A DNA stretch of 64,000 nt from Gracilimonas amylolytica (GTDB taxonomy: Bacteria; Bacteroidota; Rhodothermia; Balneolales; Balneolaceae), in contig NZ_PQBS01000040.1 in assembly GCF_002911695.1 (NCBI RefSeq), forward strand, positions 246,571 to 310,570, in the 5' to 3' direction. Below are positions 27,141 to 35,452 of this stretch, one piece after another. Under the pieces are notes generated by a model. The model did not search any database. It had not been told where the DNA came from and was given only the letters and a program-made list of their open reading frames with translations. The position numbers and the translations under genes are program-made. Positions within the stretch are counted from its first letter, which is position 1. The number at the start of each line of letters is the position of its first letter.

Positions 27141-27404
27141 GAATATTTTCAGGATCATTATCTGATCAAAAAATAAATAATCCGGCTAATCCTATAATTT
27201 TCCAGCAAATCCTGGTTCAAAAGGAAAAAGCAAACACGACTTACAACTACCTCCTCACCACCGCGGTGATCATCACCATTCGTACTGTGTCGGTTAAGAA
27301 AGGATTTTCGCTGACCAAGACCCTAATAATTAATTGCCGGTAGGTAATAATTAGTGCAATATGAACCGGGATTGGCAGGATGTTAAGCAGGATCTTCAGG
27401 ATTT
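27141..27404. repeat. 264-bp direct repeat, left copy
   Basis: This aligns without net gaps to 27940-28203 (constant offset of 799 nt, roughly 95% identity by eye). It contains a degenerate AATCC-word repeat (aatccggctaatcc..., 27170-27225), a copy of the TRIC gene 3' end (27242-27327), and an ACCGGGATTGGCAGG block (27365-27380). The unit continues in weaker similarity on its left side (tgaaccgggattggcaggatt at 27116). Confidence 0.88.
27242..27327 (+). pseudogene. Copy of the TRIC gene 3' end, fragment 1
   Basis: Matches the end of the TRIC gene (26977-27056) at about 85% over 80 nt: TACAACTACCTCCTCACCAC, then the ATCATCACCATTCGTAC segment and GGTTAAGAAAGGATTTTCGC. It encodes the same peptide pattern (NYLLTT..IITIRTVSVKK) but has no start and no upstream part. 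Gene fragment, not expressed as a protein. Confidence 0.8.
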
Positions 27405-27545
27405 TTATTATGAATGATGACTTGAAATAAAAAATCCTTTAAATCCCTGTTCAAAAAGAAAGAACCCATTTTAGAGTCAGAGTTTTATATTCCCTAACTA
27501 TGGTTTTGAAGGCCAAAGTGTTTCACAAACCTAAGAGGGAGGGGT

Positions 27546-27929
27546 ATGAAGTATAAAGACATTACTCATAAGATCATTGGAATAGCCATGAAGGTACACT
27601 TTGAGATCGGCTTTGGATTTCAGGAAGTGATCTATCAAAGATGCTTAAGGATTGAATTCGAAAGATCAGGCATTCAATATGTACGTGAGTTTGAAATGCC
27701 TGTGTTATATAAAAACACTCAGGTTGGAACACGACGAGTTGATTTTCTTATCGAGCAGAAGATCATGTTAGAGATAAAAGCCATATCAGAGCTGACCGAT
27801 ACTCATTTGGCTCAAGCCAAAAATTACCTGGAGGCCTATAACCTGGAAACCGGATTACTGATAAATTTTGGGGCTCCAAGTTTAGAATTTAAGCGATTAT
27901 ATGGAAAACATGATCTGAACCAGGATTAG
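27546..27929 (+). CDS. GxxExxY protein (PD-(D/E)XK-like)
   Basis: A 127-residue protein of the GxxExxY family. It shows ITHKIIGIAMKVHFEIGFGFQEVIYQRCL (the GF..E..Y signature), then the VDFLIEQKIMLEIKAI strand with the D...E.K residues of a PD-(D/E)XK-like nuclease fold, and AQAKNYLEAYNLETGLLINFG. Function in bacteria is not established. Its last codons and stop (DLNQD-stop, from aaccaggattag) are written in the flanking direct-repeat unit. The gene sits between two 264-bp repeats and looks like cargo of a repeat-bounded element with no transposase. A strong GAGGGAGGGG lies 4 nt before the ATG. Confidence 0.92.
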   Translation: MKYKDITHKIIGIAMKVHFEIGFGFQEVIYQRCLRIEFERSGIQYVREFEMPVLYKNTQVGTRRVDFLIEQKIMLEIKAISELTDTHLAQAKNYLEAYNLETGLLINFGAPSLEFKRLYGKHDLNQD

Positions 27930-27939
27930 TAAGCTATAC

Positions 27940-28203
27940 GAATATTTTCAGGATCATTATCTGATCAAAAAATAAATAATCCGGCTAATCCCATAATAAT
28001 CCAGCAAATCCTGGTTCAAAAGGAAAAAGCATACACTACTTACAACTACCTCCTCACCACCGCTGTGGTCATCACCATTCGTACCGTATCGGTTAAGAAA
28101 GGATTTTCGCTGACCAAGACCCTAATAATTAATTGCCGATAGGTAATAATTAGTGCAATTTGAACCGGGATTGGCAGGATGTTAAGCAGGATCTTCAGGA
28201 TTT
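27940..28203. repeat. 264-bp direct repeat, right copy
   Basis: Partner of 27141-27404, equal in length. It starts 11 nt after the GxxExxY stop and ends with the same ttaagcaggatcttcaggattt block. A composite hairpin repeat follows directly. Confidence 0.88.
28041..28126 (+). pseudogene. Copy of the TRIC gene 3' end, fragment 2
   Basis: Same fragment as 27242-27327, displaced by 799 nt and differing by a few substitutions (for example gctgtggtc for gcggtgatc). The two fragments resemble each other more than either resembles the intact gene. A fragment therefore came first and was later duplicated with the flanking repeat. Confidence 0.8.
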
Positions 28204-28224
28204 ACTTCGATACCTGCGTGGTGA

Positions 28225-28620
28225 GAGATTGCCCCGGGGTGTTTCACGATCGAACGGGTAGCCCAACCTCCGAGAACCATCATAAATTATACCACCCAAC
28301 GGGCGGAGGTTCTTTGGTATTCATGGTTACCCCGGGATAAATCCCGGGGCTATTGATTTCATCCCTTCAGGATGAGATGATCCCAACAGCAGGTCAAGGA
28401 GCCTCTGTCAATCAAAAATCGGTCGTTCGGTCCATCGCTAATCGGTGAATCGGTTAATCAGATCATCTACCTTGATAATCCGCTACCTCGTATCATCAGC
28501 CTGCACCAATTCAAAACCCGTAGGGGCAATTCATGAATTGCCCCTACGGGTTTTTATGGTTTAATACTCGTTCCCAATCCCGATGATTCGGGAGAATGCC
28601 TGCCGGAACCTCCCGGTTCA
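28225..28620 (+). repeat. Composite hairpin repeat, copy 6
   Basis: Modules: AACCTCC/GGAGGTT stem (28263-28310), CCCCGGGA/TCCCGGGG (28330-28349), CATCC/GGATG, ATCGGT module (28410-28470), a 42-bp perfect palindrome (28513-28554), then a short cgttcccaatcc module (28566-28618). It ends about 20 nt from the M28 peptidase stop, so the palindrome may terminate that gene. Confidence 0.85.
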
Positions 28621-28641
28621 CAAGGAAATGGTACACACTAT

Positions 28642-29922
28642 TTACAGCTCCAGCTCAAACACCATTTCTTCGCCATTGCGGATGACGGTAACCGGGACGG
28701 TGGTGCCGCGTTCAAGTTCGTTGAGGGCGCCCATGTAGCCGTAGATGTCGGCGATCTCCATCTCTCCGATCTTGATGATGATATCACCGCCTTCGAGTCC
28801 CCCTTTCTGAGCCGGACCGCCACCGCTTACGCCGGTGATGCGGAATCCTTCTCCGTCAAAACCATAATCGGGGAGCACACCCAGGGTTGGGCCATCCATA
28901 CGCATGGATTGACGCTGCTCTCCCGGAGCCTCCACAAACGGCAGATCCGCTTTATCGAGAGCATCCAGCTGTTCTACTACGCGGGCCACATGTTGCAGCA
29001 ATTTCGCCTGACCTTCCGCATTGATCCACTCCGCATCATCAGATGGGCGGTGGTAATCGGCGTGGGTATCCGTGAAATAGTGGAGCACCGGCATATTCTT
29101 GTAATAGAAACTCGTGTGGTCACTCGCGCCGGTACCATCCGGAACCAGATCCAGCGACAGTGAATCGGTGTTGGCAGATGTCAGGATCGACTCCCAGTCA
29201 TCCGTGGTAGCTACGCCAAAGATCATCAGCCGATCCTCATTCATGCGGCCGATCATATCCATGTTGATCATCGCCAGGGCATGTTCCAGATCCACGGTCG
29301 GGTTATCCACGTAATACTGAGACCCCAGCAGCCCCATCTCCTCACCTGAAAAAGCCAGAAAGAGGATATCCATTTCGGGACGGTTCTCAGAAAAATACTG
29401 CGCCAGCTCCAGCAGTCCTGCCGTGCCCGAGGCGTTATCATCCGCTCCGTTATGGATCCTCGGCTCATCCGCACTGCTCAGCGACCCAAACTCACCCATC
29501 CCCAGGTGGTCATAATGCGCCCCGATGATGATCACTTCCTCCGAATCACCGGTTCCCTGCAACAGCGCCGCCACATTCTTTGCGATCCGCTTATCAGCCG
29601 TGGAGTCGTCATCCGAGGCGTGGGGATTATCCAGCACCGACATATTCACCGTAAACTCCTGAAGGTAGGTCTCCTCCTCCCCGGCCGGATCCAGTCCATA
29701 GGCCCGGAACAGGTCCGCGATATAATTCGCCGCTGCGGCTTCCTCTGCGGTTCCCGTTTCGCGCCCCTTCATCTCATCGCTCGAGAGAAAAGCAACATGC
29801 TCCGCCACTTCCTGCGCGGTGATCTCCGGGGTTGAACCGTCAGACGACCCGCCGGATGAGGTACAGGATGCCAGCAAGGTGAAACTTAAAAGGGATGTAA
29901 AGATCAGGGAACGTAATTTCAT
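28642..29922 (-). CDS. M28-family zinc aminopeptidase lipoprotein with PDZ domain
   Basis: A 426-residue exported metallopeptidase. The lipoprotein signal ends LLASC (Cys about 20), followed by a Gly/Ser linker. The M28 core shows the two-zinc ligands in order: GAHYDHLG, HNGADDNASGTAG, SGEEMGLLGS, INMDMIG and GASDHTSFYYKNMPVLHYFT. A C-terminal PDZ domain (about 340-426) has ITGVSGGGPAQKGGLEGGDIIIKIG. It should act as an aminopeptidase on peptides at the periplasmic or cell surface face. Monocistronic. GC in the third codon position is high compared with the island that follows. Confidence 0.93.
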   Translation of the reverse strand: MKLRSLIFTSLLSFTLLASCTSSGGSSDGSTPEITAQEVAEHVAFLSSDEMKGRETGTAEEAAAANYIADLFRAYGLDPAGEEETYLQEFTVNMSVLDNPHASDDDSTADKRIAKNVAALLQGTGDSEEVIIIGAHYDHLGMGEFGSLSSADEPRIHNGADDNASGTAGLLELAQYFSENRPEMDILFLAFSGEEMGLLGSQYYVDNPTVDLEHALAMINMDMIGRMNEDRLMIFGVATTDDWESILTSANTDSLSLDLVPDGTGASDHTSFYYKNMPVLHYFTDTHADYHRPSDDAEWINAEGQAKLLQHVARVVEQLDALDKADLPFVEAPGEQRQSMRMDGPTLGVLPDYGFDGEGFRITGVSGGGPAQKGGLEGGDIIIKIGEMEIADIYGYMGALNELERGTTVPVTVIRNGEEMVFELEL

Positions 29923-30246
29923 GATATCGGGGATAGTTTAAGGGTTACAACAGCGATGAAGATAGGGGTTTTAGTGTTTAGTGTTTAGTCATTAGTGCTG
30001 AGTTTATAGTTTAATATGAGTTTGGAAACTAAGTCCGGCTAATGAATGGGGTAAGGGAACTCAGTAACCAACTAGTGACTCACTTCGGTATTCTATATTC
30101 TAAATGCACGCCCACGGAAGTTATCCGGTCGGGCTATTTTTATGCCTTTCTTTTTCGGGTGAACCGGTTTTATAGCCTCCCTTCCTCAGTCACCTAATGT
30201 TTTGATCCGCCTTGCTTTATCCTTAATAAAGTTTAGTTTTGGGGAG
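29923..30246. repeat. Spacer with degenerate TTTAGTG tandem repeat
   Basis: About 29970-30015 is a loose tandem of gtgtttagtgtttagtcattagtgc words. The rest is AT-rich spacer before the defence island, with a TTTTTATGCC stretch and a possible promoter for the HNH gene. No gene, integrase or tRNA is seen at this island boundary. Confidence 0.5.
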
Positions 30247-31377
30247 ATGGAATACGAGGTACTAAAAAATATCAACCAAATCATTGAGAGGGACAGTAAA
30301 GACACTACCTATAAATTTGCTTTGCTCCGGGCTACCATTGAAGTGATACAAGAGAAATCTCCACACATAGTAGCAAAAGGTGACCGTGTCATTATGCCTG
30401 TGGGCTTATTGGTTTTAAAATGGTTGGAATATTATTACCCAATTATTGAAGCAAGATTACCGCAGAAAAGTGGAGACAACCTTAGCACTAGGACTCTAAC
30501 TTTCAGATCCCAATTTGAAAAGTTAACAGATTACTATCAAAACAAAGGTGGCTATGATGTCTTTTACAAAGATTTCATCAAATGCAGCTATCCAAGTACT
30601 CTGAATACAACTATTTATTATCTCTGTAAATCAATTCGAGATACTATAACCAAACAACCTATGAGGTATATTGGAGGATCCATTTCGAATAATCATTACT
30701 CCATTTTTAAAAAAGTAGAAGGAGACCAAAGACTCAGTAAACCTAATAAACTTGATGTTGAGTTTATGATAGATCGGTTTGGTCAATTTTCAATTCCTAA
30801 AGATTATTTTTCAGTGTTTGAATATTTGGGAAGTTTTATAACCGGTACGCACTCGATTCTAATTAATTGGGCAAAATTCACCGTTGCAAAAGGAGACCGG
30901 TCCTTATCCATGAATAAAGTGCTCCCTAAAATTCTTCAATCCCCTCTAAACGAAAGAGACGTTTCAATCTCATCTAGAATTTTTGATGACTATACACAAG
31001 AAATTGGTCCACTTTACTGTGTATGGAGTGGAAAAAAGATCAAAGATGACCGAAATATTGATCATGTATTACCATTTGCAGTATGGAGAAACAACGACCT
31101 TTGGAACCTTCTGCCTTCGAAGAAAAAGGTGAATGGTGATAAAAATGACCGCATCCCTGATATAAATCTTCTCAATCAAAGCAAAGATCGGATTATTGAC
31201 TACTGGAAATATATTTATAACCAGGAGCCAGAAATCTTTACAAGGGAATTAAAAGTTAGTTTAGTGAATAAAGAATTATTAGATCAAAAAAACTGGGAGA
31301 TTATTGCCTTTGATGCTCTAAAAGATAAAAGCCGATACCTAATAGAAACCCGTGGTTTTGAAGCCTTCAATTTGTGA
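30247..31377 (+). CDS. HNH endonuclease, probable restriction or defence nuclease
   Basis: A 376-residue protein. About 270 residues have no recognised domain. The C-terminal part holds an HNH nuclease core: LYCVWSGKKIKDDRNIDHVLPFAVWRNNDLWNLLPSKKKVNGDKNDRIP, in which DH..P, N..NLLP and the trailing N..K fit the HNH metal site. ATG at 30247 is preferred; a TTG 45 nt upstream is possible. It is AT-rich, unlike its right neighbour, which suggests transfer. The stop touches the ATG of the methyltransferase-HIT gene (TGATG), so the two are coupled and probably act together. Target unknown. Confidence 0.8.
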   Translation: MEYEVLKNINQIIERDSKDTTYKFALLRATIEVIQEKSPHIVAKGDRVIMPVGLLVLKWLEYYYPIIEARLPQKSGDNLSTRTLTFRSQFEKLTDYYQNKGGYDVFYKDFIKCSYPSTLNTTIYYLCKSIRDTITKQPMRYIGGSISNNHYSIFKKVEGDQRLSKPNKLDVEFMIDRFGQFSIPKDYFSVFEYLGSFITGTHSILINWAKFTVAKGDRSLSMNKVLPKILQSPLNERDVSISSRIFDDYTQEIGPLYCVWSGKKIKDDRNIDHVLPFAVWRNNDLWNLLPSKKKVNGDKNDRIPDINLLNQSKDRIIDYWKYIYNQEPEIFTRELKVSLVNKELLDQKNWEIIAFDALKDKSRYLIETRGFEAFNL

Positions 31378-32228
31378 TGAAAGAAAATCCAAATTCACAT
31401 CTCACCGCCAAAGAACGGGATAAGGTTTCGTACCCCACCCGCAAGCTCTACACCATGGGAGTGATTGAAGGAGAAGTGCTGGATTTCGGCTCGGGATTTG
31501 GGAAAGATGCAGAATTCCTGAATGCCAAAGGGATTTTCTGCGCCAATTATGATCCCCACTATGCTCCCGATTATCCCACTCAAAAATTTGATACCATTCT
31601 ATGCCAGTACGTGCTGAATGTGTTGTTGCCGGAAGAACAGGCGGAAGTGTTAATGTCGGTCAGTGAGTTGCTGAAACCAACCGGGAAAGCCTATTTCACC
31701 GTCCGCCGGGATTTGAAAAGATATGGATATCGAACGCATTACGTACACAAAATGCCGACCTACCAATGCAATGTGAAACTGCCCTACAAAACCTTCTTCA
31801 AAAACGATTTTTGCGAGATCTACGAATACCGGCACTTCACCCAGGTGGATAACGGCAAGGAAGGTATTTTTGAAAATCCGTCTCCCGATGCCGAACTTAT
31901 ATCTGAACTGGCCACGGTGTACAGCATTTACGACAAATACCCGGTGAGCAAAGGCCACGCGCTGGTGATTCCCAAGCGGAAATCGCGCAACTATTTTGAC
32001 ATGACCGACAAGGAAAAAACCGCTTGCCAAATCATGATGGAACGAGTGAAAACGATTGTAGAAAAGAAATACCAACCCGACGGATTCAACATCGGCTTTA
32101 ACATGAACGAGGCCGCCGGACAAACCGTCTTCCACACACATATCCACATCATTCCCCGTTATAAAGGAGATGTGGAAAATCCCCGTGGTGGGATTAGGAA
32201 TGTGATTCCGGGGATGGGGGATTATTGA
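31377..32228 (+). CDS. Class I methyltransferase fused to a HIT hydrolase
   Basis: A 283-residue fusion. Residues about 30-160 form a Rossmann methyltransferase: VLDFGSGFGKDAEFL is motif I for SAM, then DTILCQYVLNVLLP and LLKPTGKAYFTVRRD. Residues about 165-283 form a HIT domain: SIYDKYPVSKGHALVIPKR, FNIGFNMNEAAGQTV and the catalytic triad HTHIHIIPRY. HIT proteins cleave nucleotide-phosphate bonds such as AMP adducts. No DPPY-type DNA adenine motif is seen, so the methyl acceptor is open. GC and codon use look more native than the AT-rich genes on both sides. Translationally coupled to the HNH nuclease. Confidence 0.85.
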   Translation: MKENPNSHLTAKERDKVSYPTRKLYTMGVIEGEVLDFGSGFGKDAEFLNAKGIFCANYDPHYAPDYPTQKFDTILCQYVLNVLLPEEQAEVLMSVSELLKPTGKAYFTVRRDLKRYGYRTHYVHKMPTYQCNVKLPYKTFFKNDFCEIYEYRHFTQVDNGKEGIFENPSPDAELISELATVYSIYDKYPVSKGHALVIPKRKSRNYFDMTDKEKTACQIMMERVKTIVEKKYQPDGFNIGFNMNEAAGQTVFHTHIHIIPRYKGDVENPRGGIRNVIPGMGDY

Positions 32229-32311
32229 GATATCCTGAAATTAATACTTTCATTAGATATAGCTTGTGTTATTTTCCAATAAATTAATCAAATAAGGTAA
32301 TCTTCAGAAAG

Positions 32312-33358
32312 GTGAGCAAAGAAAATCAAAAACTGATCGCGGTCGACTTCTTTTGCGGCGCGGGTGGCGTAACCTGTGGATTCAAGCAGGCAGACATTAA
32401 AGTTCTTGGCGGAATAGATGTTGATGATGTTTTCAAAGAGACTTATGAGAAAAACAATCCCGGTTCCAAGTTTATTCATAAAGATATTTCAAAGCTTAGT
32501 TTTGAAGATTTAGTAAAGAAACTCAGGATATCAAAAGATGATGATAATCTGATTTTTATTGGGTGTAGCCCTTGCCAATATTATTCTAATCTTAAAACTG
32601 ACAAAACCAAGTCTAAAGACTCCCGGCTTCTTTTGGAGGACTTCCAAAAATTTGTAGGCTATTTTAATCCCGGATATATTTTTATTGAAAATGTTCCGGG
32701 ATTTGATAGAAGTAAGGAAAGCCCAATTGGTAAATTCAAACAATTTCTTTCAAAAAAAGGATATGTATTTGATGACAAAGTGATAAATGCTAAGTATTTC
32801 GGAGTCCCACAAAATCGTCGCAGATATGTTCTGATTGCTACCAGGGTGCAAAATGAAATTTCGATACCTGAAGGAGATAAAGAAAATATTAAAACGGTGA
32901 AAGATGCCATCGGCAATTATAGAGAATTTGTCCCAGTTAAAGCCGGGCATGTTGATGATACCGATTTTATGCATACGGTTGCCGGATTAACGAAGGTTAA
33001 CCTAAAACGAATTAAAAAAGTTGGAAAAGACGGAGGAAACCGTCTTGATTTTGCCGATGATGAAGAATTACAATTAGACTGTTATAAGAACCATTCGGGA
33101 CATACCGATGTGTATGGACGTATGAGTTGGGACAAACCTTCACCCACGATTACCACAAAATTCAGATATACGTCCAGTGGTCGTTACGGTCATCCGGAAC
33201 AAGATCGTGGAATTTCTATACGCGAAGGGGCTACACTTCAATCCTTTCCCAAGAAGTATGTTTTTCATTCGAATAATGTTTCCGTTATTGGAAAAATGAT
33301 TGGGAATGCTGTTCCTCCAAAAATGGCACTTCAAATATCTAAAGTATTTAAGAAATAG
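32312..33358 (+). CDS. C5 cytosine DNA methyltransferase
   Basis: Methylates cytosine at C5 in a specific DNA site. All key motifs are in order across 348 residues: motif I AVDFFCGAGGVTCGF, motif IV IGCSPCQYYSN with catalytic Cys in PCQ, motif VI FIENVPGF (ENV), motif VIII QNRRRYVLIATR, a target-recognition region, and motifs IX-X to GKMIGNAVPPKMA. The start is GTG at 32312 after an AGAAAGG ribosome site. Seven nt separate it from the GHKL ATPase. With Vsr and a convergent HNH nuclease it forms a type II-like restriction-modification locus. Recognition site unknown. Confidence 0.95.
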   Translation: MSKENQKLIAVDFFCGAGGVTCGFKQADIKVLGGIDVDDVFKETYEKNNPGSKFIHKDISKLSFEDLVKKLRISKDDDNLIFIGCSPCQYYSNLKTDKTKSKDSRLLLEDFQKFVGYFNPGYIFIENVPGFDRSKESPIGKFKQFLSKKGYVFDDKVINAKYFGVPQNRRRYVLIATRVQNEISIPEGDKENIKTVKDAIGNYREFVPVKAGHVDDTDFMHTVAGLTKVNLKRIKKVGKDGGNRLDFADDEELQLDCYKNHSGHTDVYGRMSWDKPSPTITTKFRYTSSGRYGHPEQDRGISIREGATLQSFPKKYVFHSNNVSVIGKMIGNAVPPKMALQISKVFKK

Positions 33359-33365
33359 GAGATTT

Positions 33366-35012
33366 ATGGCTCGGGAAAAAGAACTATTGATGAGCTTCGA
33401 CCCTCATACAATAGAACATTTAGGGGTGAAGATGTATTCTAATTTACCGAATGCATTAGCGGAATTAATTGCCAATGCGTACGATGCTGATGCTAAAACT
33501 GTATTTATAAATTTATACGAGAATGAGGAGAACAAGCGGATTCAAATAACAGATGATGGAGTGGGAATGTCATTTGAAGATTTGAATGAAAAATTTTTAA
33601 GGATTGGAAGAAAAAGGAGGGAAGAAGGTGACAAATTCAGTCCCAGTGGAGAAAGAAAAGTTACGGGCAGAAAAGGGTTAGGAAAGCTTGCTTTTTTTGG
33701 ATTAGCAGATATTATAGATATTGAAACTATAAAAGCAGGAACGGGTTCGAAAGTAAACTTTACGTTAAGTTGGCATGATCTTCTGAACACTAATGGCACA
33801 GATTATAAACCAAATTTTAAGGAAGAGAAGACCCATGTAGACAACCAAGGAACAGAGATTATATTGCAAGATTTAAAGAGAAAATCTCCATTTAATAAAG
33901 AAGATCTGGCGATTAGCTTATCAAAGCTTTTCAATCTCTTCGATAAAAACTTTCGAGTTTTTCTTTCATTAAATGATGATGAACCAATTCAAATTAATGA
34001 AAAGCTAAAATTCAAAAACATTGAATCACAATTTGAATGGATCTTCCCTGAGTTCTCAAAAAATGTAGACTATGAATACGAATATTCTGATCACATCAAT
34101 GGAAAGATCCTATCAACTGAAAAACCCTTAAAACCGGGTTTGCGGGGTATAACACTTTTTGCAAATGGACGGTTAGTTAATGCTCCTGAATTTTTTGGAG
34201 TTTCTGAATCAAGTCATGGATTTTCTTATTTCACAGGCTGGTTGGATGTCGATTATGTAGATGACTGGGACGAGGATGTTATCTCTACAGATCGCCAATC
34301 TTTAAGTTGGGATTTGCCCAAAACAGAAGAATTAAAAGAGTACTTAAAAAAAACAATGTCTGAATTAGAAAGAAAATGGAGGGAAAAAAGGAAAGAGGTT
34401 CGAAGAGTTAATATTCAAAAAAAATCTAAAATTAATATCGTGGAATGGTTTGATAAATTACCAGCCGATGTAAGAAGTAAAATTGAACCCGTGATCCTCA
34501 AACTTGAAGATTCCGAATTACAAGATTCAGATCAATCAGATGTTGTAACAGCATTTCATGACATAGCTCCTGAATATCCATATTTTCATTGGAGGCACTT
34601 GCATCCTGAAATACAAAAAGTTTCTAAAAAACATTATGAAGACGAATATTATTATGCAGCCTTCATTGAAGGTCTAAAACGATATGTATCAGCAGTAAAA
34701 AAGAAAGCGCGAAAAACTAACCTTGATGAAAGAAACTTGATGCAAGCTGCCTTTAATGGACTTTTAAAAGTAACTCAAGGTTATAAAAGATCGGATGGTA
34801 CTAATTTTGAACAACGAACTATAAATAACATTGAAGAAGCTCAAAAGATTTTATCTGAAGGTATAGTTGTAGGTGGTCGCCATCCGCTGCAACATGAGGA
34901 ACACCTTGAATTAAAAGAATCGGGATTATTTACTGAAAAGGACTGTTTAGATGCTTTAAGCCTTTTATCTCATCTCTATAGAAGATTAGATGTAGCTATT
35001 TTAATTCAATAA
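33366..35012 (+). CDS. GHKL (MutL/MORC-like) ATPase of a restriction-modification locus
   Basis: A 548-residue protein. The N-terminal GHKL ATPase fold (about 1-150) has NALAELIANAYDADA (motif I Asn), TDDGVGMSFEDL (motif II), GRKGLGKLAFFGLAD (lid, GxGxK) and a later strand of the ATPase/transducer region. The C-terminal ~120 residues (FIEGLKRYVSAVKKKA... to CLDALSLLSHLYRRLD) resemble the TIGR02391 (Ymh) domain. MutL-like ATPases are known partners of C5 methyltransferases in bacterial restriction-modification loci. ATG at 33366 chosen because it follows GAGATTT just after the methyltransferase stop. Likely couples ATP to DNA cleavage or mismatch handling; inferred. Confidence 0.85.
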   Translation: MAREKELLMSFDPHTIEHLGVKMYSNLPNALAELIANAYDADAKTVFINLYENEENKRIQITDDGVGMSFEDLNEKFLRIGRKRREEGDKFSPSGERKVTGRKGLGKLAFFGLADIIDIETIKAGTGSKVNFTLSWHDLLNTNGTDYKPNFKEEKTHVDNQGTEIILQDLKRKSPFNKEDLAISLSKLFNLFDKNFRVFLSLNDDEPIQINEKLKFKNIESQFEWIFPEFSKNVDYEYEYSDHINGKILSTEKPLKPGLRGITLFANGRLVNAPEFFGVSESSHGFSYFTGWLDVDYVDDWDEDVISTDRQSLSWDLPKTEELKEYLKKTMSELERKWREKRKEVRRVNIQKKSKINIVEWFDKLPADVRSKIEPVILKLEDSELQDSDQSDVVTAFHDIAPEYPYFHWRHLHPEIQKVSKKHYEDEYYYAAFIEGLKRYVSAVKKKARKTNLDERNLMQAAFNGLLKVTQGYKRSDGTNFEQRTINNIEEAQKILSEGIVVGGRHPLQHEEHLELKESGLFTEKDCLDALSLLSHLYRRLDVAILIQ

Positions 35013-35017
35013 AATTG

Positions 35018-35452
35018 ATGGCAGATATATACACTACTAAAAAACGCTCTAAGATTATGTCCAACATTTCCGGCAAGGAAACCAAGCCGGAAATTATCGT
35101 TCGCAAGTATCTATTCTCTCAGGGGTTTCGCTATCTCAAAAACGACAAACGCTATCCCGGAAAACCGGACATTGTTCTACCAAAGTACAAAACGATAATT
35201 TTTGTCCACGGTTGCTTCTGGCACGGACATGATTGTAAAAAAGGAGGCTTGCCGGAAACAAGGAAAGAATTCTGGGAGAAAAAAATCAACGGCACAAAGA
35301 AAAGAGACATCCGAAACAAAGAAGCCCTTGAAGAAAATGGCTGGAACGTTTTGACTATTTGGGAATGTGAGATTCTAAACAAATTGGATCGTGTTCAACG
35401 CCTTGAAAAACTTGCCCAAAAGATTAAAAAGAAAAATTCATTCAAAAACTGA
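35018..35452 (+). CDS. vsr: Very short patch repair endonuclease Vsr
   Basis: Nicks DNA at T:G mismatches that arise by deamination of 5-methylcytosine. The 144-residue protein matches Vsr throughout: KRSKIMSNISGKETKPEIIVRKYLFSQGFRY, the PGKPDIVLPKYKTIIFVHGCFWHGHDC core with catalytic Asp and the zinc-site His/Cys, and the NGWNVLTIWECEI end. It directly follows the GHKL ATPase (5-nt spacing) and protects the same sites the upstream C5 methyltransferase marks. Its tail overlaps the convergent HNH gene by 11 nt. Confidence 0.95.
   Translation: MADIYTTKKRSKIMSNISGKETKPEIIVRKYLFSQGFRYLKNDKRYPGKPDIVLPKYKTIIFVHGCFWHGHDCKKGGLPETRKEFWEKKINGTKKRDIRNKEALEENGWNVLTIWECEILNKLDRVQRLEKLAQKIKKKNSFKN

Noticed and set aside
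30202-30246. TTG start for the HNH protein
   Set aside because: The ATG at 30247 is nearer to the conserved body, and the extra 15 residues look like read-through of spacer; not excluded.
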